This document shows positions 31,775-41,423 of a stretch of DNA of 64,000 nucleotides, one piece after another (position 1 is the stretch's first letter; every line of letters begins with the position of its first letter). Location: assembly GCA_031549495.1 (NCBI GenBank), contig JAVBPS010000051.1, forward strand, positions 1 through 64,000. The letters are read 5' to 3'. This DNA is from JAVBOW01 sp031549495. Its GTDB lineage: Bacteria; Bacteroidota; Bacteroidia; Bacteroidales; Rikenellaceae. A program made the translations under genes and the position numbers. The notes beneath the pieces were generated by a model that made no database searches, was not told where the DNA came from, and saw only the letters and a program-made list of their open reading frames with translations.

Positions 31775-31965
31775 GGTAAAAGTTGAATAGTAACCTATCC
31801 CGCGGAGGCCGGAAAAACTTGCACTATTGTCCGAAATGCTTGTCTCCACGCGATTCCGGCGGTCGCCGTTGCCGTTTTGTTACGAATGTGCATTAGATCT
31901 GTTACACGAAGGCCAGCATCCTTTGGCCGATTTTGACTAATATTGTATGATGAATCTTTCTTGAC

Positions 31966-32055
31966 TTGTCATTCAGGTCGAAGCGAAGAATCTTGGTCTG
32001 AATTGTTTTCTGAACACAGCCCGACCAAGATTCTTCGCTTCGCTCTGAATGACAA
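31966..32055. repeat. Intergenic palindromic repeat, class A
   Basis: Arms ttgtcattcaggtcgaagcg... / complement; interior ctgaattgttttctgaacacagcccga, shared with several other copies. It lies upstream of the second sulfatase, an exception to the usual 3' position. Confidence 0.82.
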
Positions 32056-32097
32056 ATATTTTCATAATAATAAGGTCTCTTTAAATAACCAAGAACG

Positions 32098-33435
32098 ATG
32101 AAGAATCCCGCCGCCCTGCTGCTCCTGCCCGCCGCGATGGCCGCCGCATCCGCCGCCGCCCAGACCCGCCCAAATTTCGTGATCGTCTTTATGGACGACC
32201 TGGGCTATAATGACTTAGGGTTCCGTAATTCGACCTTCAATACCCCGAACATCGACCGTTTCGCCTCGGAATCGATCAATTTCAGCCGCGCTTACGTGCC
32301 TTCGCCGACCAGCTCACCCTCGCGTGTGGGGCTGCTCACCGGCCGTCATCCGCTGAAAGCCGGCTTTACGCGCCACATAGACACCAAAGAGACCCCCGTG
32401 GGCACCGACGGCCAGTTCACCGCGAGCGCCACCGATCCCGGCCACATGCCCAACCGCGCCTACCTGCCCCTGGCGGAGGTGACCTTCGCCGAGGTGCTGC
32501 GCGATGCGGGCTATTATACCGCCGCGATCGGCAAATGGCACCTGGGCTCCGAGGCCTACTATCCCGACAAGCAGGGCTTCCTGCATTGCTACGGCGTCTC
32601 CGACCTGGGTTCCCCGGCGAGCTATTTTCCTCCCTATTTCACCCGCCCCACGCAGGGCGACGGCAAATATCTGACGGACTGGCTGACGGACGACGCGGTG
32701 AAGCTGATCGGCTCGCACGATTACGCTAAGCAGCCCCTGCTGCTCTATTTCCCTCACTACGGCGTCCACTCGCCCCATATCGGCAAGCTCGACAAGACGG
32801 CCAAATACCTCGCCCGGGGCTATGACAAGGCCTTCGCCAACTATCTGGCCATGATCGAAAGCATGGACGAGTCGTTCGGCCGCGTGCTGCGGGCCATCGA
32901 CGAGCGCGGCATCGCGGACAACACCGTGGTGATCTTCCTTTCCGATCAGGGCGGCTATTTTCCCAACCTGCCCCTGCGCGGCGGCAAGCTGAACGCCACG
33001 GCCCTTTTCGAAGGGGGCGCCCGCGTACCTTTCTTTATGCGTTGTCCCGGATATGCCGGCGCGCGGGAGATCCAAACGCCCGTCTCGTCGATGGACGTGT
33101 TTCCCACGCTGCTCGACCTGGCAGGTATCAATCCCAAGGCGCAAAAACAACTCGACGGCCTCTCGCTCACCGGCCTCGTGTCAGGTAAAAAAGAGCTTCC
33201 CGCCCGCCCGCTGTTCTTCTACCGCAGCTACGACGACCGCTACAGTTCCGTGCTGCGCGACGGACTGAAGTTGATCCTCACGCGCAGCGGCAACGACGAG
33301 GCGTATGACCTCGATACGGATCCTTACGAAACCCGTAACCTTGTGGCCGATCCCGCCTACGCTTCCCGGATCGCCAAATTACGCACCGAATTGGGGGCTT
33401 TCCTGGCCCAAAACGAGCTCGCTCCGGTGCGGTAG
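32098..33435 (+). CDS. Sulfatase, serine type, exported
   Basis: A 445-residue sulfatase with signal peptide MKNPAALLLLPAAMAAASAAAQ. NFVIVFMDDLGYNDLG provides the paired metal-binding aspartates. The active-site motif S72-S-P-S-R76 with VGLLTGR requires Ser-to-formylglycine maturation. Further family motifs are AIGKWHLGS, FPHYGVHSPH and FLSDQGG. It lies upstream of the SusC/SusD pair on the same strand, suggesting it removes sulfate groups from a glycan imported by that system. The specific sulfated sugar cannot be read from sequence. Confidence 0.92.
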   Translation: MKNPAALLLLPAAMAAASAAAQTRPNFVIVFMDDLGYNDLGFRNSTFNTPNIDRFASESINFSRAYVPSPTSSPSRVGLLTGRHPLKAGFTRHIDTKETPVGTDGQFTASATDPGHMPNRAYLPLAEVTFAEVLRDAGYYTAAIGKWHLGSEAYYPDKQGFLHCYGVSDLGSPASYFPPYFTRPTQGDGKYLTDWLTDDAVKLIGSHDYAKQPLLLYFPHYGVHSPHIGKLDKTAKYLARGYDKAFANYLAMIESMDESFGRVLRAIDERGIADNTVVIFLSDQGGYFPNLPLRGGKLNATALFEGGARVPFFMRCPGYAGAREIQTPVSSMDVFPTLLDLAGINPKAQKQLDGLSLTGLVSGKKELPARPLFFYRSYDDRYSSVLRDGLKLILTRSGNDEAYDLDTDPYETRNLVADPAYASRIAKLRTELGAFLAQNELAPVR

Positions 33436-33551
33436 CCCACTACATTGCGAAAATGTTACGTATGTCGCCGTATGTGTTACGGGGGTGTAAATTTATATGC
33501 CGGATCATGCGTAATATTGCATTGACCCAAACGCCTAAAATCATCAACTAT

Positions 33552-36500
33552 ATGACCAAACAATTTACCTTACTTAAAAAAATGGTGCTCACAGCCGCCC
33601 TGGCCCTTATCGGGACGGCGGCGATGGCGCAGCAGCTAAAGATCACGGGAACGGTCACCGATGCGGGCGACGGATTGCCCCTGGTGGGCGTTTCGGTCGT
33701 CGACCCGGCTACCCGCAAGGGTGCGGTTACCGACGCGAAAGGGCAATACTCGATCACGGTGGAGAACGACAAGTCGCAACTCTCGTTCTCGTTCGTAGGC
33801 AAGGAGACCAAGACGCTCGCCGTGGGAGCGAAGCAGGTGATCGACGTGGCGCTCTTCGACGACGCCAACACGATGGACGACGTGGTGGTCATCGGATACG
33901 GCGTGGTCACCCGCAGCGACCTGACGGGCGCCGTGGCCACCATGAAGGGCAAAGAGATCGCCGAGAGCGGTACGGCCTCCTTCACCAGCGCCCTGACAGG
34001 TAAGCTGGCGGGTGTGTCGGCCGTCCAGAACGGCGGCGCCCCCGGTTCGGCCATCAGCCTGAAGGTGCGCGGGGCGAGCTCCGTGAGCGGCGGGACGGAC
34101 CCGCTGTACGTGATCGACGGGATGATGATCGACAACGCCAACTCGGAGATCATCGCCGCCGGCCGCCGCGGCGACGAGGGCCTCGACCCGCTGGCCGCGA
34201 TCAACCCCAACGACATCCAGTCGATCGAGGTGCTCAAAGACGCCTCGGCCACGGCGATCTACGGTTCGCGCGGCGCCAACGGCGTGATCATCATCACGAC
34301 CAAGTCGGGTACCAAGGACGGTAGCAACACCCTCAATTTTACCGCCGACTGGACCTTTAATTACACCCCGCAGGTACGCATCGACGTGCTGAACGGGTAT
34401 GATTATGAGGATTACATGCGCATCCTCCACCCGCTTCCCGACGGGTACATACCGGGCGTGACCGACGCGTCGGACATCGTGAAAAAATACTGGAACCAGG
34501 ACGGCACCCCGAGAGCTTACTCGGGCATCAACAACGTCTGGCAGGATCAGGTGATGCAGAACGGCGCCCTGACCCAGAACTACAACCTTTCGCTGCGCGG
34601 CAGCGCCCCCAACCGCAAGACCACCTACGCGGTCACGGCCGGTTACCTCGATATGAACGGGATCGTGATGAAGTCGGATATGACCCGCTTCACGTACAGC
34701 ATGAAGCTGGAGAACCAGTTCACCAAATGGATGCGCATCGGGGCGAGCCTGAACGGCGCGAATGTGGAGAACAACGGGATCATCTCGGCCGACACGCAGA
34801 CCAACGGCGGCGTCTTCACCCAGATGCTCATCTACCGTCCCAACGTTACGCCGGAAGACTCCGAAGCGATGGACCCGGACGTGGATGATCCGGCCAACCC
34901 GACCTACAACCCGATGAACAACATCAATAAGGTCACGCAGAACACCATCCTGCGCCGTATGCAGGGTTCCGCCTGGACCGAGGTCAGCCTCTGGCCCAAA
35001 CTGAAACTGAAACTCTCGTTCAGCGGCTATACCACCGACGTGAAGACCAAGAACAACTATCCGTCGGACTCGGGCCCGGGCCGCGTGGACAAGGGTAGGA
35101 TCACCCACGCCAGCTCGCGCAACCTGAAATGGATCAACGACAACATTCTCACGTACGACAACACCTTCTGCAAGAAGCATCGCCTGAACGTGATGGGGGG
35201 CATCACCTTCGAGAAAAAGAACCTCGATTCGTTCTCCATTACCGGCACCGGCATCCAGGACGAGAGCCTCGGCCCCGAAAGCATCTGGACGGCGAGTATC
35301 CTCACCCCGGTCGACAACACCTATGAGATCACGACCCAGATGTCCTATATCGCGCGTGTCAATTACGAATTCGACAAACGTTACGCCATCACGGCGACTT
35401 TCCGCGCCGACGGCAGTTCCCGCTTCCCGGTAGGTCAAAAATTCGCCTACTTCCCTTCGGGAGCCTTTGCCTGGAAGATACACGAGGAGCGTTTTATGAA
35501 GCAGGTCAAAACGATCGACCAACTCAAGTTGCGCCTCAGCTACGGCCAGACCGGTAACCAGTCGATCCCCTCGGCCAGCGCCATGGCTATGATGCGCAGC
35601 GTCTATTACAGCTGGAACCAGACGGGCGGCAACCCGTCGCTGGCTTCCGGCCTGGTGCCCGACCAGATCGGCAACGACCAACTGACCTGGGAAATCACCG
35701 ATATGTACAATGCGGGTGTGGATCTGAGCCTGTTTAACAGCCGGATCAACCTGACCACGGATGTCTATTACAAATATACCCGCGACCTGCTGGTCAACCG
35801 CCAGCTTCCCGGCTCTTCGGGGTACCAGAAACAGATGAACAACATCGGTACGGTCGAGAACCGCGGTTTGGAGATCACGCTGAACACCGAGAACATCTCG
35901 AACAAGAACTTCCGCTGGACGACCGACCTGAACTTTACGATCAACCGCAACAAGGTCGTCAACATCGGCGGTGGGAACGGCATCCCCGTAACGCCTACGG
36001 CGCTCATGCAGGGGGCTTACTCCAATGTGTTCTGGGTTAAGGAGGGCCTGCCGATCGGGGCTATCTTCGCCTACAAGACCGACGGACTGTACAAATTTTC
36101 GGATTTCACCCAGTTCTACGATGCCAACGGGAAGTTCATCTCGGATCCGGCGCAGCAGCAGAGCATCTATAAAGCGTACGGGACCAAAGGTTACACGCTC
36201 GTGGCGGGCGCGCCCAACCGCGGCGAGGACGTCGGCCCCGGTTATGTCAAGATGACCGATCCCGGCCAGATGATCTACATGGGTTCCGCCGAACCGAAAT
36301 TCTACGGCGGTTTCACCAACCGCTTTTCGTACAAATCGTTCGAGTTGATGGTGTTCTTCAACTATTCCTACGGCAACAAACTTTTTAACGCCAGCCACGG
36401 CATTCTGCGCCGCCGCGGGGATTACAACGTCGAGACCGATTTCTACCGCAATATGTGGACCATCGACCAGTCCTGGGGTAAATACGCCTATTACGGCGAC

Positions 36501-36782
36501 AGCAACGGCCGTACCGCCCCCACCGACGTGCAGGTCGAGGACGCTTCCTATATCAAACTCAAGGAAGTTCAGTTGAGCTACCGCTTCTCGTCCAAGTTGT
36601 GTTCGAAGATCGGGATGAAAGCCCTGCGTGTTTATGTGTCGGGCCGCAACCTCTATACCTGGACCAATTACTCCTGGTACGATCCCGAGTATGCGTCGAA
36701 CGACCCCCTGAAAGGTGCGCTCGACAAGTTCTCCTATCCGACGCCCCGCACGCTGATGTTCGGCGTAGTGATGGATTTCTAA
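33552..36782 (+). CDS. SusC/RagA family TonB-linked outer-membrane protein
   Basis: A 1076-residue glycan importer. The start at 33552 gives signal peptide MTKQFTLLKKMVLTAALALIGTAAMAQ. A carboxypeptidase-like regulatory domain (about 28-105, ITGTVTDAGDGLPLVGVSV) precedes the plug, which has DDVVVIGYGVVTRSDLTGAV, KVRGASSVSGGTDPLYVIDGM and IEVLKDASATAIYGSRGANGVIIITTKSG, the SusC signature. The barrel follows. No STN domain is present, so anti-sigma signalling through it is unlikely. It is followed by a SusD lipoprotein 36 bases downstream; together they form the nutrient-binding gated channel. Confidence 0.95.
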   Translation: MTKQFTLLKKMVLTAALALIGTAAMAQQLKITGTVTDAGDGLPLVGVSVVDPATRKGAVTDAKGQYSITVENDKSQLSFSFVGKETKTLAVGAKQVIDVALFDDANTMDDVVVIGYGVVTRSDLTGAVATMKGKEIAESGTASFTSALTGKLAGVSAVQNGGAPGSAISLKVRGASSVSGGTDPLYVIDGMMIDNANSEIIAAGRRGDEGLDPLAAINPNDIQSIEVLKDASATAIYGSRGANGVIIITTKSGTKDGSNTLNFTADWTFNYTPQVRIDVLNGYDYEDYMRILHPLPDGYIPGVTDASDIVKKYWNQDGTPRAYSGINNVWQDQVMQNGALTQNYNLSLRGSAPNRKTTYAVTAGYLDMNGIVMKSDMTRFTYSMKLENQFTKWMRIGASLNGANVENNGIISADTQTNGGVFTQMLIYRPNVTPEDSEAMDPDVDDPANPTYNPMNNINKVTQNTILRRMQGSAWTEVSLWPKLKLKLSFSGYTTDVKTKNNYPSDSGPGRVDKGRITHASSRNLKWINDNILTYDNTFCKKHRLNVMGGITFEKKNLDSFSITGTGIQDESLGPESIWTASILTPVDNTYEITTQMSYIARVNYEFDKRYAITATFRADGSSRFPVGQKFAYFPSGAFAWKIHEERFMKQVKTIDQLKLRLSYGQTGNQSIPSASAMAMMRSVYYSWNQTGGNPSLASGLVPDQIGNDQLTWEITDMYNAGVDLSLFNSRINLTTDVYYKYTRDLLVNRQLPGSSGYQKQMNNIGTVENRGLEITLNTENISNKNFRWTTDLNFTINRNKVVNIGGGNGIPVTPTALMQGAYSNVFWVKEGLPIGAIFAYKTDGLYKFSDFTQFYDANGKFISDPAQQQSIYKAYGTKGYTLVAGAPNRGEDVGPGYVKMTDPGQMIYMGSAEPKFYGGFTNRFSYKSFELMVFFNYSYGNKLFNASHGILRRRGDYNVETDFYRNMWTIDQSWGKYAYYGDSNGRTAPTDVQVEDASYIKLKEVQLSYRFSSKLCSKIGMKALRVYVSGRNLYTWTNYSWYDPEYASNDPLKGALDKFSYPTPRTLMFGVVMDF

Positions 36783-36818
36783 ACCGGACAGACGTTGAAA
36801 ATGTTTAATAAAGACGCC

Positions 36819-38636
36819 ATGAAAAAGATAATTTATATAGTAACGATGGTTGCGGTGGCCTACGGCCTCTCTTCCTGCGAACCCGCGTTCCTCGACAACA
36901 AAGTATATTCCAAGATCGTAAAGGAAAATTATTACCAGAATCTCGCCAACTACGAAACCGCCCTGACCGGATGCTATTACTACGTTTCCGGCCGCGGCGA
37001 GGTCAAGGAGGGGAACTACTGCGTGGGGATACCCGTGATCGGCGAGGCTGGCACGGACGAATGTTTCATCGTTACCACCAAGGGTGACAACTGGAGTTCT
37101 GCGGTGCAGTTGGATCAGTACGGCACGCTGGTCACCACCAACCTCTACTGCCAGGAGATCTGGCTGAACCACTACACGGGGATGAACGCCGCCCTGGAGA
37201 TCACCGACCGCGTTTTTGCCATGACCGATAGTTTCCTGGCCGCCAATCCGCGCTATCCTGAAATCGCCGCCGAGGCGTGCTTCCTGCAGGCGCTCTGGTA
37301 TTTCAACCTGGTGCGTATTTTCGGGGGCGTTCCCGTCAAGACGCATGCCGCCGATCAGCAGGACGAATTTATCAATGTGGGCCGCAATACGATCCAGGAG
37401 GTTTACGAGCGCATTTTCTTCCTGCTCGATTACGCCAAGGCGAACCTGCCGGTGACCCCGTTCGGCGATCAGCTCGGCCGTGCGAAACGCAATTCCGCCT
37501 ACGCCCTGAGCGCCAAGGTTAACCTGCATATCGCCTCGTCGATGAACCTGCTCACCATCCCCGCGGATGTGAAACTGGGCGGCATCAACTCCTACGATTG
37601 GACGATGGAGGGCAAGAGCAAACAGGAAACGATCAAGGCTTATTACGAGCAGGCTCGTGCGGATGCCCGGACTGTGCTCGATTCCTTCGCCCCCAACTAC
37701 CTGATGCCCGAATTTACGGATTGCTTCTACCCGAACGAGAGCTCCAAGGAGATCCTTTTCGAAGGCGTGCTCTCCTCGGGCCTTTCGGTGGAGTTGGGCG
37801 GCTGGTTCGGCTCGCTCTTCGGGCCTAACGGCGCCTCGGCGAAAGGTGGCGGCCAGCACGTGATCTTCGGCAACAGCATCGTCTCGATGAGCCAGTTCAC
37901 GTTCTATAACTCCGGTACGGACAAAATCCCCGTCTGGCAGTCGCAGGACAAGCGTTTCTCCTGGACATGGGCTACCTATCGCGTTCCGGCCACAGGTCGT
38001 GTCGATGTGGCCGTGGGCCAGATCTACAACCAATCCGAGATCGGCAAATTCCGCATCGACGAGCCGCCTACCTACAACCAGGACCGCACCCCGATCAATA
38101 TCCCCATCATCCGCACTTCGGAGATCTGCCTGGTCTACGCCGAGGCGCAGGCCGAGCTGGACAACATCGCCGGACTGGGCATTACGGACGAGGCGTTGCG
38201 TTTCATCAACGTGGTCCGCAAGCGTGCCGATGTGGAGGAATACACGACAGCCACCGTGAAAGAGGAGATCGCCCTGAAGACCTATCCCAACACCAATCCG
38301 CCCGCCGCCGCGAATACCCTCAAGCGCGGCAATACGGAGATCAAGGGCTGGACGGACGACACGGACATCGGCCACCTGCGCCGCGCTATCCTGAACGAGC
38401 GTACGCTGGAGCTGATCGGCGAAGGGCACCGTTGGTATGACCTGGTGCGCATGGGCGTGCTGCCGACAGTCGTTCCGGCCACAGCCGCTTACGCCAATAC
38501 CGGCGGCGGCATCGGCAATAAACCCACGGTTCCGACAAGGAGCATTCAGCCCTACCACATTTTCCGCCCGATCCCCAGCCGCGAAATATCGCTGCACCAG
38601 GGGGCTCTCAAGCAGAATTACGGGTATACCCTGTAA
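36819..38636 (+). CDS. SusD/RagB family nutrient-binding lipoprotein
   Basis: A 605-residue surface glycan-binding lipoprotein partnering the SusC gene upstream. The ATG at 36819 begins MKKIIYIVTMVAVAYGLSSC (Cys20 lipidated); in-frame starts at 36801 (ATG) and 36795 (TTG) would put extra charged residues ahead of the signal. Family features are the N-terminal FLDNKVYSKIVKENYYQNLANYETALTGCYYYV, the TPR-like LQALWYFNLVRIFGGVPV, IPIIRTSEICLVYAEAQAEL and the C-terminal NERTLELIGEGHRWYDLVRMG. It ends at a strong terminator. Confidence 0.94.
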   Translation: MKKIIYIVTMVAVAYGLSSCEPAFLDNKVYSKIVKENYYQNLANYETALTGCYYYVSGRGEVKEGNYCVGIPVIGEAGTDECFIVTTKGDNWSSAVQLDQYGTLVTTNLYCQEIWLNHYTGMNAALEITDRVFAMTDSFLAANPRYPEIAAEACFLQALWYFNLVRIFGGVPVKTHAADQQDEFINVGRNTIQEVYERIFFLLDYAKANLPVTPFGDQLGRAKRNSAYALSAKVNLHIASSMNLLTIPADVKLGGINSYDWTMEGKSKQETIKAYYEQARADARTVLDSFAPNYLMPEFTDCFYPNESSKEILFEGVLSSGLSVELGGWFGSLFGPNGASAKGGGQHVIFGNSIVSMSQFTFYNSGTDKIPVWQSQDKRFSWTWATYRVPATGRVDVAVGQIYNQSEIGKFRIDEPPTYNQDRTPINIPIIRTSEICLVYAEAQAELDNIAGLGITDEALRFINVVRKRADVEEYTTATVKEEIALKTYPNTNPPAAANTLKRGNTEIKGWTDDTDIGHLRRAILNERTLELIGEGHRWYDLVRMGVLPTVVPATAAYANTGGGIGNKPTVPTRSIQPYHIFRPIPSREISLHQGALKQNYGYTL

Positions 38637-38650
38637 AATATACCGAACAA

Positions 38651-38690
38651 CAAGGAGGGGCGACGCAAATTGCGCCGCCCCTCCTTGTTT
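38651..38690 (+). terminator. Terminator of the SusCD operon
   Basis: CAAGGAGGGGCG / CGCCCCTCCTTG, a 12-bp perfect stem, 14 bases after the susD stop, followed by TTTG. Confidence 0.85.
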
Positions 38691-38693
38691 GTG

Positions 38694-38788
38694 TTGTCAT
38701 TCAGAGCGAAGCGAAGAATCTTGGTCGAAATAGTTCATTCTCTGAACACAGCCCGACCGAGATTCTTCACTGGCGTTCAGAATGACAA
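38694..38788. repeat. Intergenic palindromic repeat, class A
   Basis: Left arm ttgtcattcagagcgaagcg; the right arm has drifted (ttcactggcgttcagaatga). Interior contains tctgaacacagcccgacc. Confidence 0.82.
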
Positions 38789-38817
38789 AGCGATCAAAAC
38801 TTGCCCCGGGCCGCGTT

Positions 38818-38890
38818 CGTCATTCCGAGCGTTAGTCGAGAAATCTCAAACCGTCTGCCTGAGATGTCTCGGCTAACGCTCGACATGACG
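38818..38890. repeat. Intergenic palindromic repeat, class B
   Basis: Arms cgtcattccgagcgttagtc and complement with inner stem gaaatctca / tgagatgtctc. It is related to 4156-4228. Two repeats lie in tandem here between the converging susD and rnr genes. Confidence 0.78.
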
Positions 38891-38935
38891 GACGCAGGAC
38901 AGTCTCGTAGGGGCACCACTTGCGGAAAAAACCGA

Positions 38936-41206
38936 TTATCTGCGCTTTTTCCCGCCTTTGCGCGGCTTGGCCGCCTCGTAAACGGGGTAGGGGGTCGCCT
39001 CCACGGGCACGGCCTCGCCCGTACGGAAATCGTACGAGGCCACCATGTGGAAGTCGAGCTGCTTGCGTTGCAGGTCGGCCCGCAGCACGCTGATGCGCAC
39101 TTTGTCGCCGAGGGTGAACGTCCGTCCGCGGCGTCCCACAACGGCGTAATCGTCCTCGTAGAAGGTGTAGAAATCGTCGTTCATATCGCGCAGCGCGACC
39201 ATCCCTTCGATATGGGTATCGGTGAGTTCCACGTAGATGCCCCACTCGGTGATCCCCGAGATCGTCCCGTCGAACTCCTGCCCCAGCCGATCGAGCATGA
39301 ATTCCACCATCTTGTACTTTACGGAAGCGCGTTCCGCCTCGGCCGCGCGCACCTCCATTTCCGAGGAGTGCTCGCAAAGGTTTTCATACTGCGATTTATC
39401 GGCCGATTTGCCACCCGCGAGGTAATGCGCCAGCAGGCGGTGCACCATCATATCCGGGTAGCGGCGGATGGGCGAGGTGAAGTGGGTGTAGAAATCGAAC
39501 GCCAGGCCGTAGTGCCCGATGTTGTCGGTCGAGTAGTAAGCCTTGGCCATCGTGCGGATAGCGAGGGTCGAGATCACGTTCTCTTCCGCCTTGCCGTGGA
39601 TCTGGCCCATCAGGCGGTTCATCTCGCCGGCGATCTTCTTGGGCTGGTCGATGCGCATCGTGTAGCCGAAGCGCAGGATGAAGCTGCTGAAGCGGGAGAG
39701 CTTGTCCGTGTCGGGTTTGTCGTGGACGCGGTAAACGAACGTGCGGGTGGCGTTAGCCCCCTCGCCGCGCTTCTTGCCGACGAACTCGGCCACGGTGCGG
39801 TTGGCGAGCAACATGAATTCCTCGATCAGTTGGTTCGACTGCTTCTGCTCTTTGAAATAGACGCCCAGCGGTTTGCCGTGCTCGTCCAGCATGAATTTCG
39901 CCTCTTCGCGCTCGAAGGTGATCGAGCCGTGGCGGAAACGGGCCGCGCGCATCTTCTGCGCCAGTGAGTTAAGTGCGAGAATTTCTTCTTTCATATCGCC
40001 CTCGCCCGTTTCGATCACTTTTTGCGCATCCTCGTAGGCGAACCTGCGGTCCGAACGGATCACCGTGCGCCCGAGCCAATGCTTGATTACATTCGCCTCG
40101 TCGTCTATCTCGAAAATGGCAGAAAAACAGAGCTTTTCCTCTTCCGGCCGCAGCGAGCAAAGGAAATTCGAAAGCCGCTCGGGCAGCATCGGCACCGTGC
40201 GGTCGACCAGGTAGACGCTTGTCGCGCGGTCGAGCCCCTCGTTATTCACCACAGACCCTTCCTGCACGTAATGCGTCACGTCGGCGATATGCACGCCCAC
40301 TTCCCACGTCCCTTCCGGCAGGCGGCGGATCGAGAGCGCGTCATCGAAGTCCTTCGCGTCGGCCGGGTCAATGGTGAAGGTCGTGATGCCGCGCATGTCG
40401 CGCCGCTCGGCGATATCCTTTGCCGTGATCTCGCCCGATATGGCTTCGGCGGCCTGCTCGACCTCTTTTTCGAATTTATAAGGCAGGTTGAATTCGGCCA
40501 GGATGGCATGCATCTCGGTGTCGTTATCCCCGGCCATGCCCAACACGTCGACGATGCGCCCGACGGGATTTTTCGACGTCTGCGGCCAATCTTCGATATG
40601 CACGACCACTTTCTGGCCGTCTTTCAGCCCCGCGGGCAGGGGAGGGGCGATGAAAATATCCTCGGGCATCTTGCGCGAATCGGGCTTCACGAAAGCGAAT
40701 CCGCGCGAAAGCTCCACGCGGCCCACATAATTGCGCTGGTTGCGCTCCAGGACCTGCACGATCTCGCCCTCCAGTTCGCCCTTCTTGCCGCGGCGCAATA
40801 TGGCCACTTCCACCTTGTCCCCATGCAGGGCGCGGCGGCCGAGGCGCTGGCTGACGTAGAGGTCCGATTCCAGCCCTTCGGCCTTGACGAACATCGAACC
40901 CGAGGCGAGCATGTCGACGACCCCGGTATAGGTCTGCACCCCCGAATGTTCACGGCGCAGGCGGTATTTGCCGTCCATCACCTCCTCGATCAGCCCTTGT
41001 GCGGCAAGCGAATTCATGATCTCGCGCGCCTCCGTTTTGGCGTCGCGGCTGCCGCCCAGGGCCGAAGCCAGCGAGCGGACCGTATATTTTTTCTCCGGGA
41101 ACGACCGGAACAGGTCGGCCACCAGCGCGGCCGTTTCCATCGGTTTCCCGGGGCGTTGTTTTTTAGCGGCGTCTTGTTTCTTGTTGATTTTCTTCTTCTT
41201 TGGCAT
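38936..41206 (-). CDS. rnr: Ribonuclease R
   Basis: A 756-residue 3'-5' exoribonuclease of the RNase II/R family that degrades structured RNA. A basic N-terminus (MPKKKKINKKQDAAKKQRPGK) and winged-helix segment (VRSLASALGGS) precede cold-shock domains. The RNB catalytic domain shows TFTIDPADAKDFDDALSI with its clustered aspartates and HFTSPIRRYPDMMVHRLLA. A C-terminal S1 domain (FDGTISGITEWGIYVEL) and Arg/Lys-rich tail follow. The ATG at 41206 is preferred to a TTG four codons upstream. Monocistronic. Confidence 0.95.
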   Translation of the reverse strand: MPKKKKINKKQDAAKKQRPGKPMETAALVADLFRSFPEKKYTVRSLASALGGSRDAKTEAREIMNSLAAQGLIEEVMDGKYRLRREHSGVQTYTGVVDMLASGSMFVKAEGLESDLYVSQRLGRRALHGDKVEVAILRRGKKGELEGEIVQVLERNQRNYVGRVELSRGFAFVKPDSRKMPEDIFIAPPLPAGLKDGQKVVVHIEDWPQTSKNPVGRIVDVLGMAGDNDTEMHAILAEFNLPYKFEKEVEQAAEAISGEITAKDIAERRDMRGITTFTIDPADAKDFDDALSIRRLPEGTWEVGVHIADVTHYVQEGSVVNNEGLDRATSVYLVDRTVPMLPERLSNFLCSLRPEEEKLCFSAIFEIDDEANVIKHWLGRTVIRSDRRFAYEDAQKVIETGEGDMKEEILALNSLAQKMRAARFRHGSITFEREEAKFMLDEHGKPLGVYFKEQKQSNQLIEEFMLLANRTVAEFVGKKRGEGANATRTFVYRVHDKPDTDKLSRFSSFILRFGYTMRIDQPKKIAGEMNRLMGQIHGKAEENVISTLAIRTMAKAYYSTDNIGHYGLAFDFYTHFTSPIRRYPDMMVHRLLAHYLAGGKSADKSQYENLCEHSSEMEVRAAEAERASVKYKMVEFMLDRLGQEFDGTISGITEWGIYVELTDTHIEGMVALRDMNDDFYTFYEDDYAVVGRRGRTFTLGDKVRISVLRADLQRKQLDFHMVASYDFRTGEAVPVEATPYPVYEAAKPRKGGKKRR

Positions 41207-41307
41207 CTTTTTTCTCAATTATTCGGGTGTAAAGGTATGCAATTTAATCGGATTGCGGGTGACAGGGCGGAAATGGTAAATATTTTGTAACTTTGAAATT
41301 AAATTGA

Positions 41308-41407
41308 TTTGTCATTCTGAACGCAGTGAAGAATCTTGGTCTGAATTGTTTCGAATGATTCTGTCCACAGCCCGACCAAGATTCTTCACTGCGTTCAGAA
41401 TGACAAA
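41308..41407. repeat. Intergenic palindromic repeat, class A
   Basis: Arms tttgtcattctgaacgcagt... / complement; long interior ctgaattgtttcgaatgattctgtccacagcccga in two parts. It separates the divergent rnr and DUF362 genes. Confidence 0.83.
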
Positions 41408-41423
41408 AATAAACCCCAACCCT

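Noticed and set aside
33636..38597. A 1653-codon open frame on the minus strand across SusC and SusD
   Set aside because: It is antisense to two genes with full domain sets. Long shadow frames are expected on the opposite strand of GC-rich coding DNA, and its translation shows no recognisable domain.
38694..38890. CRISPR array, suggested by two adjacent repeats
   Set aside because: The units are long palindromes of two different classes without regular spacers, and no cas gene is present.
41304..41423. N-terminal extension of the DUF362 protein (CHSERSEESWS, ARPRFFTAFRMT)
   Set aside because: These codons come from the class A palindromic repeat, which is open in several frames. The same peptide would arise at many copies, so it is an artefact.
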